A DNA stretch of 64,000 bases, taken from Pseudoalteromonas aurantia 208 (GTDB lineage Bacteria > Pseudomonadota > Gammaproteobacteria > Enterobacterales > Alteromonadaceae). The notes under the pieces were generated by a model. That model was not told where the DNA came from, did no database searches, and saw only the letters and a list, made by a program, of their open reading frames with translations. The DNA is taken from the NCBI RefSeq assembly GCF_014858725.1, contig NZ_AQGV01000015.1, positions 682,001 to 746,000 on the forward strand, written 5' to 3'. The translations under genes and the position numbers were made by a program. Positions 16,384 through 25,062 of the stretch are shown here, piece by piece (positions within the stretch are counted from its first letter, which is position 1; the number at the start of each line of letters is the position of its first letter).

Positions 16384-17063
16384 CGCAACAAAATAGACGG
16401 TTTGAAGTTAAGATACCGATACCATTAAATCGGCTACATAATATTCAAGCATGGCTTAAAACACATTTACTTGGGTTTGAAGAGAGTTTTCCTGAGCGTT
16501 ATGTTAACAGCCTTTATTTAGATGATGCTCATTTGGAGCGATATGAAGAGAACTTAAGTGGTATTAGTTTTCGCAAGAAAGTTCGAATTCGTTGGTATCA
16601 TGATTTGGTACAGGCTGAGAAAGCAAAGCTAGAATTTAAACACCGAGAAGCAGGGAAAGGGTATAAAGTAACTTTTCCATTAGATTTTGACTTAGCTAAT
16701 GGGCAAGGGAGGTGGCCGAACATATTGCGCGTGGCTCATAAGTCGCTGCCCCATCGAGGGCAACTGCTATGGGGTAATGAGCAGATGCCGATTTTAGTAT
16801 GTCGTTATCAAAGACAATACTTTGAGTCAAAATGCCGGCGAATACGGGCGACATTTGATCAAGATATGCATGTGTTTGATCAACGGTATCATACTAGTCT
16901 GAATTTACGTAAGCAGATATCTTTAGGTGCTTATGTGTTGATGGAGCTCAAAACAGATGAGTTATATGAACGTCAGTTGTCGGCGTTGGTAGGAAGTTGT
17001 CCGCTAAGACCTTCTCGACATTCAAAATACGTGAATGGCATACGCATGTTGACGTGGTATTAA
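16380..17063 (+). CDS. VTC-domain polyphosphate polymerase
   Basis: A 227-residue soluble protein with the VTC / triphosphate-tunnel fold. Hallmarks in order are RFEVKIPI near the N-terminus, VNSLYLDDAHLERYEENL, FRKKVRIRWY, KLEFKHREAGKGYKV, CRYQRQYFES with RIRATFDQD, LMELKTDE, and HSKYVNGI at the end. These supply the ring of Lys/Arg and Glu residues that line the tunnel and bind ATP phosphates and metal in yeast Vtc4. In yeast this domain makes polyphosphate from ATP while passing it through a membrane. Bacterial versions like this one lack their own membrane helices, which the co-encoded DUF4956 protein could supply (inference). The start ATGA overlaps the stop of the CotH gene, so translation is probably coupled. 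Confidence 0.88.
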   Translation: MTQQNRRFEVKIPIPLNRLHNIQAWLKTHLLGFEESFPERYVNSLYLDDAHLERYEENLSGISFRKKVRIRWYHDLVQAEKAKLEFKHREAGKGYKVTFPLDFDLANGQGRWPNILRVAHKSLPHRGQLLWGNEQMPILVCRYQRQYFESKCRRIRATFDQDMHVFDQRYHTSLNLRKQISLGAYVLMELKTDELYERQLSALVGSCPLRPSRHSKYVNGIRMLTWY

Positions 17064-17210
17064 TAAAGCGCATATTTTTAGGGTATATGCTGGATTTAAA
17101 TAGGTAACTAAGGCTTGTTTTGGGCCTTATCGGTTCCATTAATGAGTTTTGCAGGATTTTTTAAAAAAGCACTTTGAAACGAAGGTTAAAACCAGAGTTG
17201 TTACGTTGTA

Positions 17211-17247
17211 ATTTAAATATAAGAAGGAAAAAAACTTATATTTAAAT
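17211..17247. repeat. Perfect 13-bp inverted repeat between convergent genes
   Basis: ATTTAAATATAAG and CTTATATTTAAAT are exact complements across an 11-base purine-rich spacer. The element lies in the 266-base gap between the VTC gene and the convergent lipoprotein gene. The stem is almost entirely A/T and lacks a terminal T-run, so it is a poor terminator. A protein-binding palindrome or a bidirectional transcript-end hairpin are both possible. Confidence 0.5.
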
Positions 17248-17329
17248 ATACATAGGCTAAAAAATCATAAGCGTAACGTTCTCTACGGCTAAGAGTCTGT
17301 TTATACTTGATGAGTTATTTTCAAATACC

Positions 17330-18376
17330 TCATCGTGACAGGTACCTATACATTTGTAATTGTTGTGAGAAAGATAAAATATTGGCACTAATGTGAATTG
17401 GGGCAAGGTGGGTTACGGGTGCTCTTTCTTTGCTTCTCGCTAATGATTGAATGATTTGGATACTTTTTTTACTCGCTCCGTGATAATTCGCATATTCACT
17501 TTCTTGGCTGATTAGCTGTAAATAAGCATCACGTATTTCGATTACACGGGAGGCTAACGGAGAGTTTAAGCGAGACAATGTTATTCTGGAGTTATTTAGA
17601 GATTCATCCCAGTATGCAAGGGTATGTTTAGTGTGTCGGATCATTGGTTTCATCATCGGAATGACAACAACAGGGCTAAACAAATTAAGGTTATAGATTG
17701 TTGTTGTATAAAGCTCATTTAACTGAGGCACACTAGCAGTGGAAAAATCGGCAAGCTGTTTTGTTAGTAATAGGTCTAAAGTAACTTGTAGTTGATCGAC
17801 CTGATTTTGACAGGCAGTGATTAGCTCCTTTATTATTGGGTCTTGTCGAGAGTTCTTTGGGAGTTGAGACAGTACCTGAGAAATGGTGTCACCATGTGTA
17901 ATTAATGATTTATAAAGCTCATTTAATGCTAAGATTTTCCAGTGTGACGCGTTAGTTGATAAAAATGTTTTGAGGGGACTGACGCGCATATAGGTATTGT
18001 AAGATTGCACCGCTTCAATAAGGTGTGACACTTGCGCATAAGTTTGTAACTTTTTTAAAGTTTCATCAACTTGTATTGAATTGTTGGACAGTTTAGCTTG
18101 GTGTGCGGCTTGTTGTGCCTCAATTATTTGGCCTGCGGCTAAGAGTTGATTTGTATTATTTAATTGCTCTATGCTGCCTTGGATATTCGCTAGATGTATT
18201 TTCCATTCATCACTATCGTAATTAACTAATTCAGATAGCACTTTATACTGACCATTTAAATCTCTATTTACTTGCGCATTTTGCAATTGAGTTTCAAGTT
18301 GCGCAATATGGTTTGGCTTACACCCTGTTATTCCCAGACACAGAGTCAATATCATCAATTTTATTATTTTTATCAT
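17330..18376 (-). CDS. Helical lipoprotein of unknown family
   Basis: A 348-residue protein. The first 19 residues form a lipoprotein signal with lipobox ITGC (MIKIIKLMILTLCLGITGC). The mature part is almost wholly alpha-helical: residues 24-60 (QLETQLQNAQVNRDLNGQYKV) and the next hundred are rich in Gln, Leu and Asn with heptad-like spacing, suggesting coiled coils or TPR-like hairpins. I see no catalytic motif and do not recognise the family. AAGGA before the start supports it. It lies between the VTC operon (convergent) and the cyclic-di-GMP gene (divergent), with no evident functional link to either. The absence of charged residues at +2 (Cys-Lys-Pro) is compatible with outer-membrane sorting. 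Confidence 0.6.
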   Translation of the reverse strand: MIKIIKLMILTLCLGITGCKPNHIAQLETQLQNAQVNRDLNGQYKVLSELVNYDSDEWKIHLANIQGSIEQLNNTNQLLAAGQIIEAQQAAHQAKLSNNSIQVDETLKKLQTYAQVSHLIEAVQSYNTYMRVSPLKTFLSTNASHWKILALNELYKSLITHGDTISQVLSQLPKNSRQDPIIKELITACQNQVDQLQVTLDLLLTKQLADFSTASVPQLNELYTTTIYNLNLFSPVVVIPMMKPMIRHTKHTLAYWDESLNNSRITLSRLNSPLASRVIEIRDAYLQLISQESEYANYHGASKKSIQIIQSLARSKERAPVTHLAPIHISANILSFSQQLQMYRYLSR

Positions 18377-18588
18377 CGAGGGTCCTTAATATTGAAACAA
18401 TAAAATACCAATAACTTGACGTTTTTACGATGAATAGTTCGATTTTACAGCCGCTTAATGCTTGATAGCAAGCATTCTTTGAGCTAGCCTTATAACTGAT
18501 AAATATAATAACAAGTGATTTTTTGAACGGTGACCGAAGTAAGTCGTATAGGGTACATCATTCATCACAGGAGCACGGAGCGGCAGAT

Positions 18589-21555
18589 GTGAACTCTAGA
18601 ACGGTATTTAAGCAATGGACTAATAAATATTCGATAGCAACCTCAGTATTGGTATTCCTTGTGTTTAGTGCGATATCACTATTTATATCTACGGGACAGG
18701 TGGGTATTGATATTTGGTATGCGAACATGGCTTTTGGACTACTACTTTCCCTACAAAGCTACCACCATTGGATTAAGCATTGCTTAATCATTTTCAGTAT
18801 TAACTTATTACTTTATGTATTAGTTGACAAGATTTCTACGATCGCGATTATTACTATGCTCAGTAATATTATAGAAGCGGTGTTAATTGCGCTTTTAGTA
18901 AAGCAAGCAATGCTTAAAAAAGTCAATGGGTATAATGTACTTGAGTTTACTTTATTATTGTATAAAGTTGTTGTTATTCCGAGTGTGTTAGGGGCTTTGT
19001 TTTTTTCCTGCGTAGAAGTTTATTTAGGAAGCCAACCTTGGTTTTCTGCTTTTAGTACAAAATTAATAGCAACTGTTTTGGGCGCCGTTTCTATTTTTCC
19101 GTTAGGTTACTATATTTGTCATACTAAAAAACAAGGTCAAACTCAATATGAACATAAGTCAATACTTCTTATTGCGCTGACGACTGTGATTAATGTTGTT
19201 GCATTAAAATATTTACCTTTTCCATACGCTTATACATCACTAGCATTGGTGCTTTCAGCATTATTCATGCCGTTTAGTATGGTTTCTATTAATATATTAA
19301 TTAATAGTATTGTGAGTTTATACTTCGTTTCAATTGGCCTCATCACGATCACTAAAGGTGAACACGCTGAAACTTTATTTCTACTGCCTATGCTGATCAC
19401 CTATATTACGCCAGCACTGCTTTCAGCTGCGTTGACAAGTTATCGGCATACTTACGCTAAATTAACCTCAGCACATGCAACGATTAAACGAATGTATGAT
19501 TATACGCCAGTTGCTATGCTTTCTATTGATAGTAAAGGCATTGTAAACGCGGTAAGTGAGCAGTGGTTAGATTTACTAGGTTACACAAGAGAAGATGTTT
19601 TAGGCCGAAGAGCGATTGATTTCTTAACACCTAACTCACGAGAGTACGCAATTAATTATGTTCTTCCTGAGTTTTTTAAATTGGGTAAAGTTGAAAATAT
19701 TCGTTATCAAGTCCAGCATAAAAAAGGCATGAGTATTGATGTAGAGCTAACCAGTGTTATGGAGCCGGAGTCATTACATTTAGGAAAATACTTTAACTCT
19801 TTGGCTGTTATTAAAGACGTAACTACTGAAATCACTTTGACAAAGAAACTAGCACAAGACCGAGAGCTACTGGAAACAACATTGATGTCAATTGGTGATG
19901 GGGTTATTGCTACTGATGTGCATGGTTTAACTCGGTTTGTCAATCCGATAGCAGAAAGTTTACTCGGTGTACGTCGAGGTGAAATGCTGAAAAGACCAGC
20001 AGAAAATTATATACATTTAATTGATCGGCATAACTCCACCAGGTTACCGTGTCCTATCAGGCAAGTGCTAGATAGTCGGAAGAAGTATACGTTTGAACAA
20101 GATGCGATACTAGTGAGCAAGACGGGCGTACAATATAGTATCCAAGATACCACGACGCCAATCGTCAGTTCAAAAGGGGAGTTACAAGGTGTAGTAATGG
20201 TATTTCAGGATGTAACTGAGTTGGTTGCAAGTAATGATAGGATGGCTTACCTTGCTCAGCATGACTCATTAACGGGTCTGCCAAATAGAACGTTAGCACT
20301 CGATCGCTTGCATCAAGCATGTAGTAAGCACACTAGGGTGCCACAAGCATTTGCAGTTGCTTTCGTAGATGTGGACAATTTCAAACAAATTAATGATACG
20401 CACGGTCATGATACTGGTGATGTCATTTTGCAGACCATCGGGAAAAAACTAAATACTATTCTAAGATCAAGTGATACGGCTGCGCGCATCGGCGGCGACG
20501 AGTTTCTATTGTTACTACATGATGTTGTTGATAGACAAGCAATTTCACAAGTGTATGAAAAGCTTAATACAGCAATATCTGAGCCGATTATAGTGAACAA
20601 AAAAGCGGTTTCGGTCTCAGTAAGTATTGGGGTCTGTCTGTTTCCCGATGATGGGACAGCGCCCGAATTGTTGCTGAAAAATGCAGATGAAGCAATGTAC
20701 CATTCAAAATCGCAAGGTCGCAATAGATTGAGCTTTTATAGTCAATCTGTAGATATCAAGACCTTTAATTATATGTCATTGAGTGACTTTATTTCAGATC
20801 CGAGTATTAATTTTAATGAAATATTTTATATTACACCTTTGATAAAAGCGGTTGATCACAGTATTCAAGGAATAATTATTGGTTATGATTTCTCTAGTGT
20901 GTTACCTCAGTGTGAAAGTGCAGATGTATTTACTTTGGCACAAAAGCAAGGGGTGTTTTCTAAATTGAGTCGTAAGTGGTTTTTAGGGTTAAATAAAACA
21001 TTATCGGGCATAAGGGGGGAGACACTAAAAGATATCACCATTCGAGTTGATGATAGACACTTAGTCAGCTCAGAGTTTTATTTAGCGATAGAACAAACCT
21101 TGGAGTCTTTAAACATAGCGGTTGAGAAAATTGTGTTGAGCTTTAAGGAGTCTGTATTTTTTCATGATAATAAAATAACAATCAGTGCCATAAATAAATT
21201 AAAAAACCTTAATATTCGATTAGATGTCAGAGAGTTTGGAGTCAACAGTATATCGTTAGATTTTCTGAATATAGTCCCTTTAGACTCGGTCACGATTGGT
21301 GCTGGTTTAACCTCACAAATGGAGACTGAGCAGCATAATGAAGTACTTGCTTACACGCTGATAAAATTAGCTAAAAGTGTGAACTTAAAGTGCACGGCAG
21401 TCACTGTTGCAACATCATATCAAGCAACTTTATTAGAAGCGATGGGGTGCGACTATTTACTGGGGGGCTATTTTTATAAGCCTTTGCCTATCGAACAAAT
21501 TAATAAACTTATTGATAAGCCATGTAATATAATGTTGGTTAGTTCAGATTACTAG
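18589..21555 (+). CDS. Membrane PAS-PAS-GGDEF protein with decayed EAL domain
   Basis: About 988 residues. The GTG at 18589 is preferred because CGGAG sits eight bases before it; an upstream TTG at 18523 lacks a binding site. The N-terminal 270 residues hold about eight membrane helices of MASE1-like character. Two PAS domains follow (YTPVAMLSIDSKGIVNAVS; SIGDGVIATDVHGLTRFVN). The diguanylate cyclase domain is intact: GGDEF at 635-639 with an RSSD inhibitory site at 626-629. The last 230 residues align with an EAL domain but lack EAL, have FKES instead of LTES, and have REFGVNSIS where active enzymes have DDFGTGYSS. Cyclic-di-GMP synthesis is expected; phosphodiesterase activity is not. Its tail overlaps the convergent REC-GGDEF-EAL gene by 17 bases. 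Confidence 0.88.
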   Translation: MNSRTVFKQWTNKYSIATSVLVFLVFSAISLFISTGQVGIDIWYANMAFGLLLSLQSYHHWIKHCLIIFSINLLLYVLVDKISTIAIITMLSNIIEAVLIALLVKQAMLKKVNGYNVLEFTLLLYKVVVIPSVLGALFFSCVEVYLGSQPWFSAFSTKLIATVLGAVSIFPLGYYICHTKKQGQTQYEHKSILLIALTTVINVVALKYLPFPYAYTSLALVLSALFMPFSMVSINILINSIVSLYFVSIGLITITKGEHAETLFLLPMLITYITPALLSAALTSYRHTYAKLTSAHATIKRMYDYTPVAMLSIDSKGIVNAVSEQWLDLLGYTREDVLGRRAIDFLTPNSREYAINYVLPEFFKLGKVENIRYQVQHKKGMSIDVELTSVMEPESLHLGKYFNSLAVIKDVTTEITLTKKLAQDRELLETTLMSIGDGVIATDVHGLTRFVNPIAESLLGVRRGEMLKRPAENYIHLIDRHNSTRLPCPIRQVLDSRKKYTFEQDAILVSKTGVQYSIQDTTTPIVSSKGELQGVVMVFQDVTELVASNDRMAYLAQHDSLTGLPNRTLALDRLHQACSKHTRVPQAFAVAFVDVDNFKQINDTHGHDTGDVILQTIGKKLNTILRSSDTAARIGGDEFLLLLHDVVDRQAISQVYEKLNTAISEPIIVNKKAVSVSVSIGVCLFPDDGTAPELLLKNADEAMYHSKSQGRNRLSFYSQSVDIKTFNYMSLSDFISDPSINFNEIFYITPLIKAVDHSIQGIIIGYDFSSVLPQCESADVFTLAQKQGVFSKLSRKWFLGLNKTLSGIRGETLKDITIRVDDRHLVSSEFYLAIEQTLESLNIAVEKIVLSFKESVFFHDNKITISAINKLKNLNIRLDVREFGVNSISLDFLNIVPLDSVTIGAGLTSQMETEQHNEVLAYTLIKLAKSVNLKCTAVTVATSYQATLLEAMGCDYLLGGYFYKPLPIEQINKLIDKPCNIMLVSSDY

Positions 21556-23260
21556 CGCGTTTGTTTAAATCTTGAATTGTCACATATAGACTACATTGTG
21601 CCATGGGCTTCGAAAAATAGTACCCTTGAATTCGCTCAATATTCAATTCAGAACATATCGCTACTTGTTGTGCGGACTCAACACCTTCAGCCACGACGGA
21701 GATCCGTAATTGGTGCAGCATATGACTCAGCCCTTTAAGAATATGATAGTACCTAGGGAGTACGTGCACTTTATCAAGCAGCGATTTGTCTAGTTTCACT
21801 ATATCTATTGGGAAGGTGAGTAAATGAGAAATCGATGAGTATCCGGTACCAAAATCATCTAAGGCAATTAAACATCCAAGTTCTTTGATTGCACTCACAC
21901 TGTGATGGACAGAGTTATCAGATTCGAGCAGTGCTGTTTCCGTGAGTTCAAAGACGATATTCTCACCTTTTGAGCTGTGTTTAGTTAAGCAATCCTGGAT
22001 AAATGCAGGCAAATCATGATCGCGTAATTGTAACGGAGATAAATTGATGGTCATGATGATTTCATAACCTAATTTTTTGCTTATTGTGGTTTGTTCAATG
22101 ATGGCTGTTTCAATAATCCAGCGACCTAAGCTATTAATGAGCCTAGACTCTTCTGCAATATTCATAAACTCTTGCGGGTTAGTTGCTATCTTCGCATTTG
22201 GCCATCGAATTAACGCTTCACATGAAATAACTTGACGAGTTTTTGTATCAACAATGGGTTGATAATGCATGGCCAAATCGCCGTGCTCATTGGCATGACG
22301 TAATCCTATTTCGATACGATACTTTCGTTGGAAATCTCTTTCCATATTATCTTCGAATAAACAGGCTTTATTTTTCCCAAGCTGTTTTGCTCGATACATG
22401 GCAATATCTGCATAGCGCATTAGGTCTTCAGCGGTATGCCCATTAAGGGGATGAAGTGCGATACCTATACTGCCTGTGACATGAATATGGCGTTGCTCAA
22501 TTATAACGGGGTGAGTAACAAGTGTGAGAATACGCTGGGCAATACGTTCAATATACAAAGGCGAGCTAAAGGAAGTGAGAATAAATGCAAACTCATCACC
22601 ACCAATGCGCGCCACAAGATCATTTTGCTTTAAAATACCTTTAAATCGTACTGCCATCTCTTGCAATAATGTGTTGCCAATATCATGGCCGAAGCTATCG
22701 TTTATATTTTTGAAGTTGTCTAAATCTAATTGCATTACTGCCAAGTTTGCACGGTAAGTTCGATTTGCAATAATTGACCGCTGCAGGGCTTCACCAAAAT
22801 AATAACGGTTGTATAAACCAGTTAAATGGTCATTCTCTGCGAGTTCTTTCACTTGCTGATAGCTGTCAACAAGCTTTTTTTCTAATTCAAAGCGCTTCTT
22901 GGCTTGTAATAGGGCACGTTTTAGCTGACCAGCAGTGACCTCTGACTTTAACAAGAAGTCTTGTGCGCCGGCATCGATACTTTTGAGGATGATTGACTCG
23001 GAATGCTCATTACTAATCATCACTACAGCCATTTTATTGAGCCAAGATCGACGCTTTAATTCAAGTAACATTTCAATGCCATTCATTTTAGGCATCATGT
23101 AGTCTAACAAAATAACATCAAAATTGTCATTTTCGATTAGGTTGAGTGCCTGCTCTGCTGTGTTGGCCTCAGTGAGCATGTAACCACTGTGTTCGGCACT
23201 AATGGAGCGTTGTATCGATTTTATATCAACGATATCATCATCAATGAGGAGTATATTCAT
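21539..23260 (-). CDS. Response regulator REC-GGDEF-EAL (cyclic-di-GMP)
   Basis: A 573-residue soluble regulator. The receiver domain (1-120) has the acidic pair IDDDI, phosphoacceptor Asp53 in LLDYMMPKMNG and Lys105 in FLLKSE. The GGDEF domain has GGDEF at 220-224, but the inhibitory RxxD is replaced by KQND. The EAL domain is complete: EAL at 348-350, FELTETALLES, ALDDFGTGYSS, VKLDKSLL and VVAEGVES. It is therefore probably a phosphodiesterase, possibly bifunctional, controlled by phosphorylation. It is the third gene of an operon behind the histidine kinase (23681-24802) and a single-domain regulator (23268-23684). Spacing to the latter is seven bases. AGGTG precedes the start. Confidence 0.93.
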   Translation of the reverse strand: MNILLIDDDIVDIKSIQRSISAEHSGYMLTEANTAEQALNLIENDNFDVILLDYMMPKMNGIEMLLELKRRSWLNKMAVVMISNEHSESIILKSIDAGAQDFLLKSEVTAGQLKRALLQAKKRFELEKKLVDSYQQVKELAENDHLTGLYNRYYFGEALQRSIIANRTYRANLAVMQLDLDNFKNINDSFGHDIGNTLLQEMAVRFKGILKQNDLVARIGGDEFAFILTSFSSPLYIERIAQRILTLVTHPVIIEQRHIHVTGSIGIALHPLNGHTAEDLMRYADIAMYRAKQLGKNKACLFEDNMERDFQRKYRIEIGLRHANEHGDLAMHYQPIVDTKTRQVISCEALIRWPNAKIATNPQEFMNIAEESRLINSLGRWIIETAIIEQTTISKKLGYEIIMTINLSPLQLRDHDLPAFIQDCLTKHSSKGENIVFELTETALLESDNSVHHSVSAIKELGCLIALDDFGTGYSSISHLLTFPIDIVKLDKSLLDKVHVLPRYYHILKGLSHMLHQLRISVVAEGVESAQQVAICSELNIERIQGYYFSKPMAQCSLYVTIQDLNKRASNLN

Positions 23261-23267
23261 GCAACAC

Positions 23268-23684
23268 CTACGCTTTAGGAAGTTTCAGAATTCGCCAATA
23301 GCCATCAAGTACATCAATCACATCTAGAAATTGTGTGCTGATACCATCTTTTATAAAATACCCAGCGACATGTTTTTGATAGCTTTGGACTATATCTTGC
23401 TCATTGCTTGATGTCGTGAGCACGAATATAACGGAGTCACTTAGTTGCTGGTTGTCTCTAACCGCAGCTAAGAATTCTAGGCCATTCATACGTGGCATTT
23501 GTAAATCAAGTAAGATGATAAACGGCTTTTTAACTTTTTCTGTTTGGAGCAATTCAAGTGCATGAACGCCATCAATAGCACGAGTGATGGGGTTGAGAAT
23601 TTTACGCTTTTTGAAACTGCGAACAATACTCATGTAATCAATATCGTCGTCTTCAACGAGTAAAACGTTAAGATCATGATTCAT
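23268..23684 (-). CDS. Single-domain response regulator (Rcp1-like)
   Basis: A 138-residue stand-alone receiver. It has VEDDDIDY for the acidic pocket, phosphoacceptor Asp60 in ILLDLQMPRMNG, the switch Thr in FVLTTSS and the conserved Lys in GYFIKDG. The longer beta4-alpha4 and the C-terminal WRILKLP tail are typical of Rcp1-type regulators that pair with cytosolic PAS or phytochrome-like kinases. Its start overlaps the stop of the upstream kinase gene by four bases, which indicates translational coupling and a direct partnership. With no output domain it probably acts as a phosphate shuttle or sink between the kinase and the REC-GGDEF-EAL protein downstream (inference). Confidence 0.93.
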   Translation of the reverse strand: MNHDLNVLLVEDDDIDYMSIVRSFKKRKILNPITRAIDGVHALELLQTEKVKKPFIILLDLQMPRMNGLEFLAAVRDNQQLSDSVIFVLTTSSNEQDIVQSYQKHVAGYFIKDGISTQFLDVIDVLDGYWRILKLPKA

Positions 23685-24802
23685 GCGTGCACTCCAAAGG
23701 CAGTATGCTTAAGCACAGAGACTGAAGGCCATGAAATAATAAAAGATGTGCCCACGTCGTTATTGCGGATTGAAATATCCCCCCCGTAATTGCGTACTAT
23801 CTTTTTACAGATAGAAAGTCCAATGCCAGAACCTTCTTGTTGATCTCTGGGCTTTAAGGTTTGAAACATTTCGAAAACTTTCGCATGATACTGCGAGTCT
23901 ATTCCAGGTCCATCATCGCTGACTGTAATAGTATAAAATCCTCTATTTTCAGAAATATCAACATTAATACTACCGCTGTCGAGATGATGGTGTTTGATGG
24001 CATTACTGAGTAAATTTCGCAAAACAATCGTTATGGCATCTTTTTGCATTGAAATAGTTAAATCTTTACAAGTCACGTTAAAAGCATGGTCTACGCTCAT
24101 CATATCAAACTGCTCAAACACGAGCTCTTTAAGAGAAAACTCTTCGGTAATTCTTGGTGTTTGGTTGACTCGAGAGTAAGTTAACATGTCGTTAAGGAGG
24201 CAAGTCATTCTATCAATTCTATTTTTGATTAGACTAAAATGTTCAATAGCGCCGGATGGTAATTCATCTTTGTAATCTTCATCTATCCATGATGCGAGTT
24301 TTGCAATGGCATTTAATGGGGCTCTTAAATCATGAGAAGCAATGTAAGCAAATTGATCCAAATCTTGATTTGATTTCTTTAATTGCTTTATTAAATGTTC
24401 TCTTTCAGTAATGTCTGTGCAAATACCTAAAATATAGGGGCTGCCGTCTGTGCCTAAAAATCGTTTTTTCCGGGTGAGCAATGTTCTTACGCTATTGTCA
24501 GGGAAATTAATTGTTTCAATCGTTTCACTATAGCCATCGATAAGTGCTTTTTTATCCATAGCTAGAAATTGCTCTGCTTCATCAGGTTGGTAGTCTTCAA
24601 CAGTGGTATAACCAATCACTTTGTCCCTAGAGTTTTCCGGATACATAGAAAGAAAGGCGGCGTTGGCTTTCACGATTTTATAGTGTTCATCTTTGACAAA
24701 TGCATAGCCCGGTATATTCTCAAATAAGAGGTCATTAAACTCGTTTTGGTCGTACGGCGTTGTATCAAGTAGTGTGGATGTTAATTCTGTTTTTTCTTCC
24801 AT
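23681..24802 (-). CDS. Cytosolic PAS-domain sensor histidine kinase
   Basis: A 373-residue kinase without membrane helices. A PAS domain spans about 20-135 (NIPGYAFVKDEHYKIVKANAAF to GICTDITERE). HisKA follows, with phosphoacceptor His157 in ASHDLRAPLN, then HATPase_c with N box LLSNAIKHH, G1 VSDDGPGID, F box FQTL and G2 GSGIGLSICKKI. All key residues are present. It is the first gene of a three-gene minus-strand operon and overlaps the single-domain receiver by four bases. The likely chain is kinase, Rcp1-like receiver and REC-GGDEF-EAL, linking a cytosolic signal to cyclic-di-GMP. No cofactor-binding residue in the PAS domain could be identified. AGGAATTGAGGT precedes the ATG. Confidence 0.93.
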   Translation of the reverse strand: MEEKTELTSTLLDTTPYDQNEFNDLLFENIPGYAFVKDEHYKIVKANAAFLSMYPENSRDKVIGYTTVEDYQPDEAEQFLAMDKKALIDGYSETIETINFPDNSVRTLLTRKKRFLGTDGSPYILGICTDITEREHLIKQLKKSNQDLDQFAYIASHDLRAPLNAIAKLASWIDEDYKDELPSGAIEHFSLIKNRIDRMTCLLNDMLTYSRVNQTPRITEEFSLKELVFEQFDMMSVDHAFNVTCKDLTISMQKDAITIVLRNLLSNAIKHHHLDSGSINVDISENRGFYTITVSDDGPGIDSQYHAKVFEMFQTLKPRDQQEGSGIGLSICKKIVRNYGGDISIRNNDVGTSFIISWPSVSVLKHTAFGVHA

Positions 24803-25062
24803 ACCTCAATTCCTTAGAGTTAAAAGAGTGTAGAATATCGAGTTTACGCGCCATATCTTTATGTATAGCCTGTTTTTATTAAAACTCAAAAATGTACGAT
24901 GATAATTATGTGAAAATGCGACAGATGGCATGTTGTCGGAATGAACAGTAGATCAATAGCTAAAAGAGACTGGGAATGATAGCTATTGCTATTGTTTAGG
25001 AGTCATAAGTAATGGGTGTGTTTTTTGTAGTAAAAGACTTAGCTCGAATTAAGTGAAGCAGG

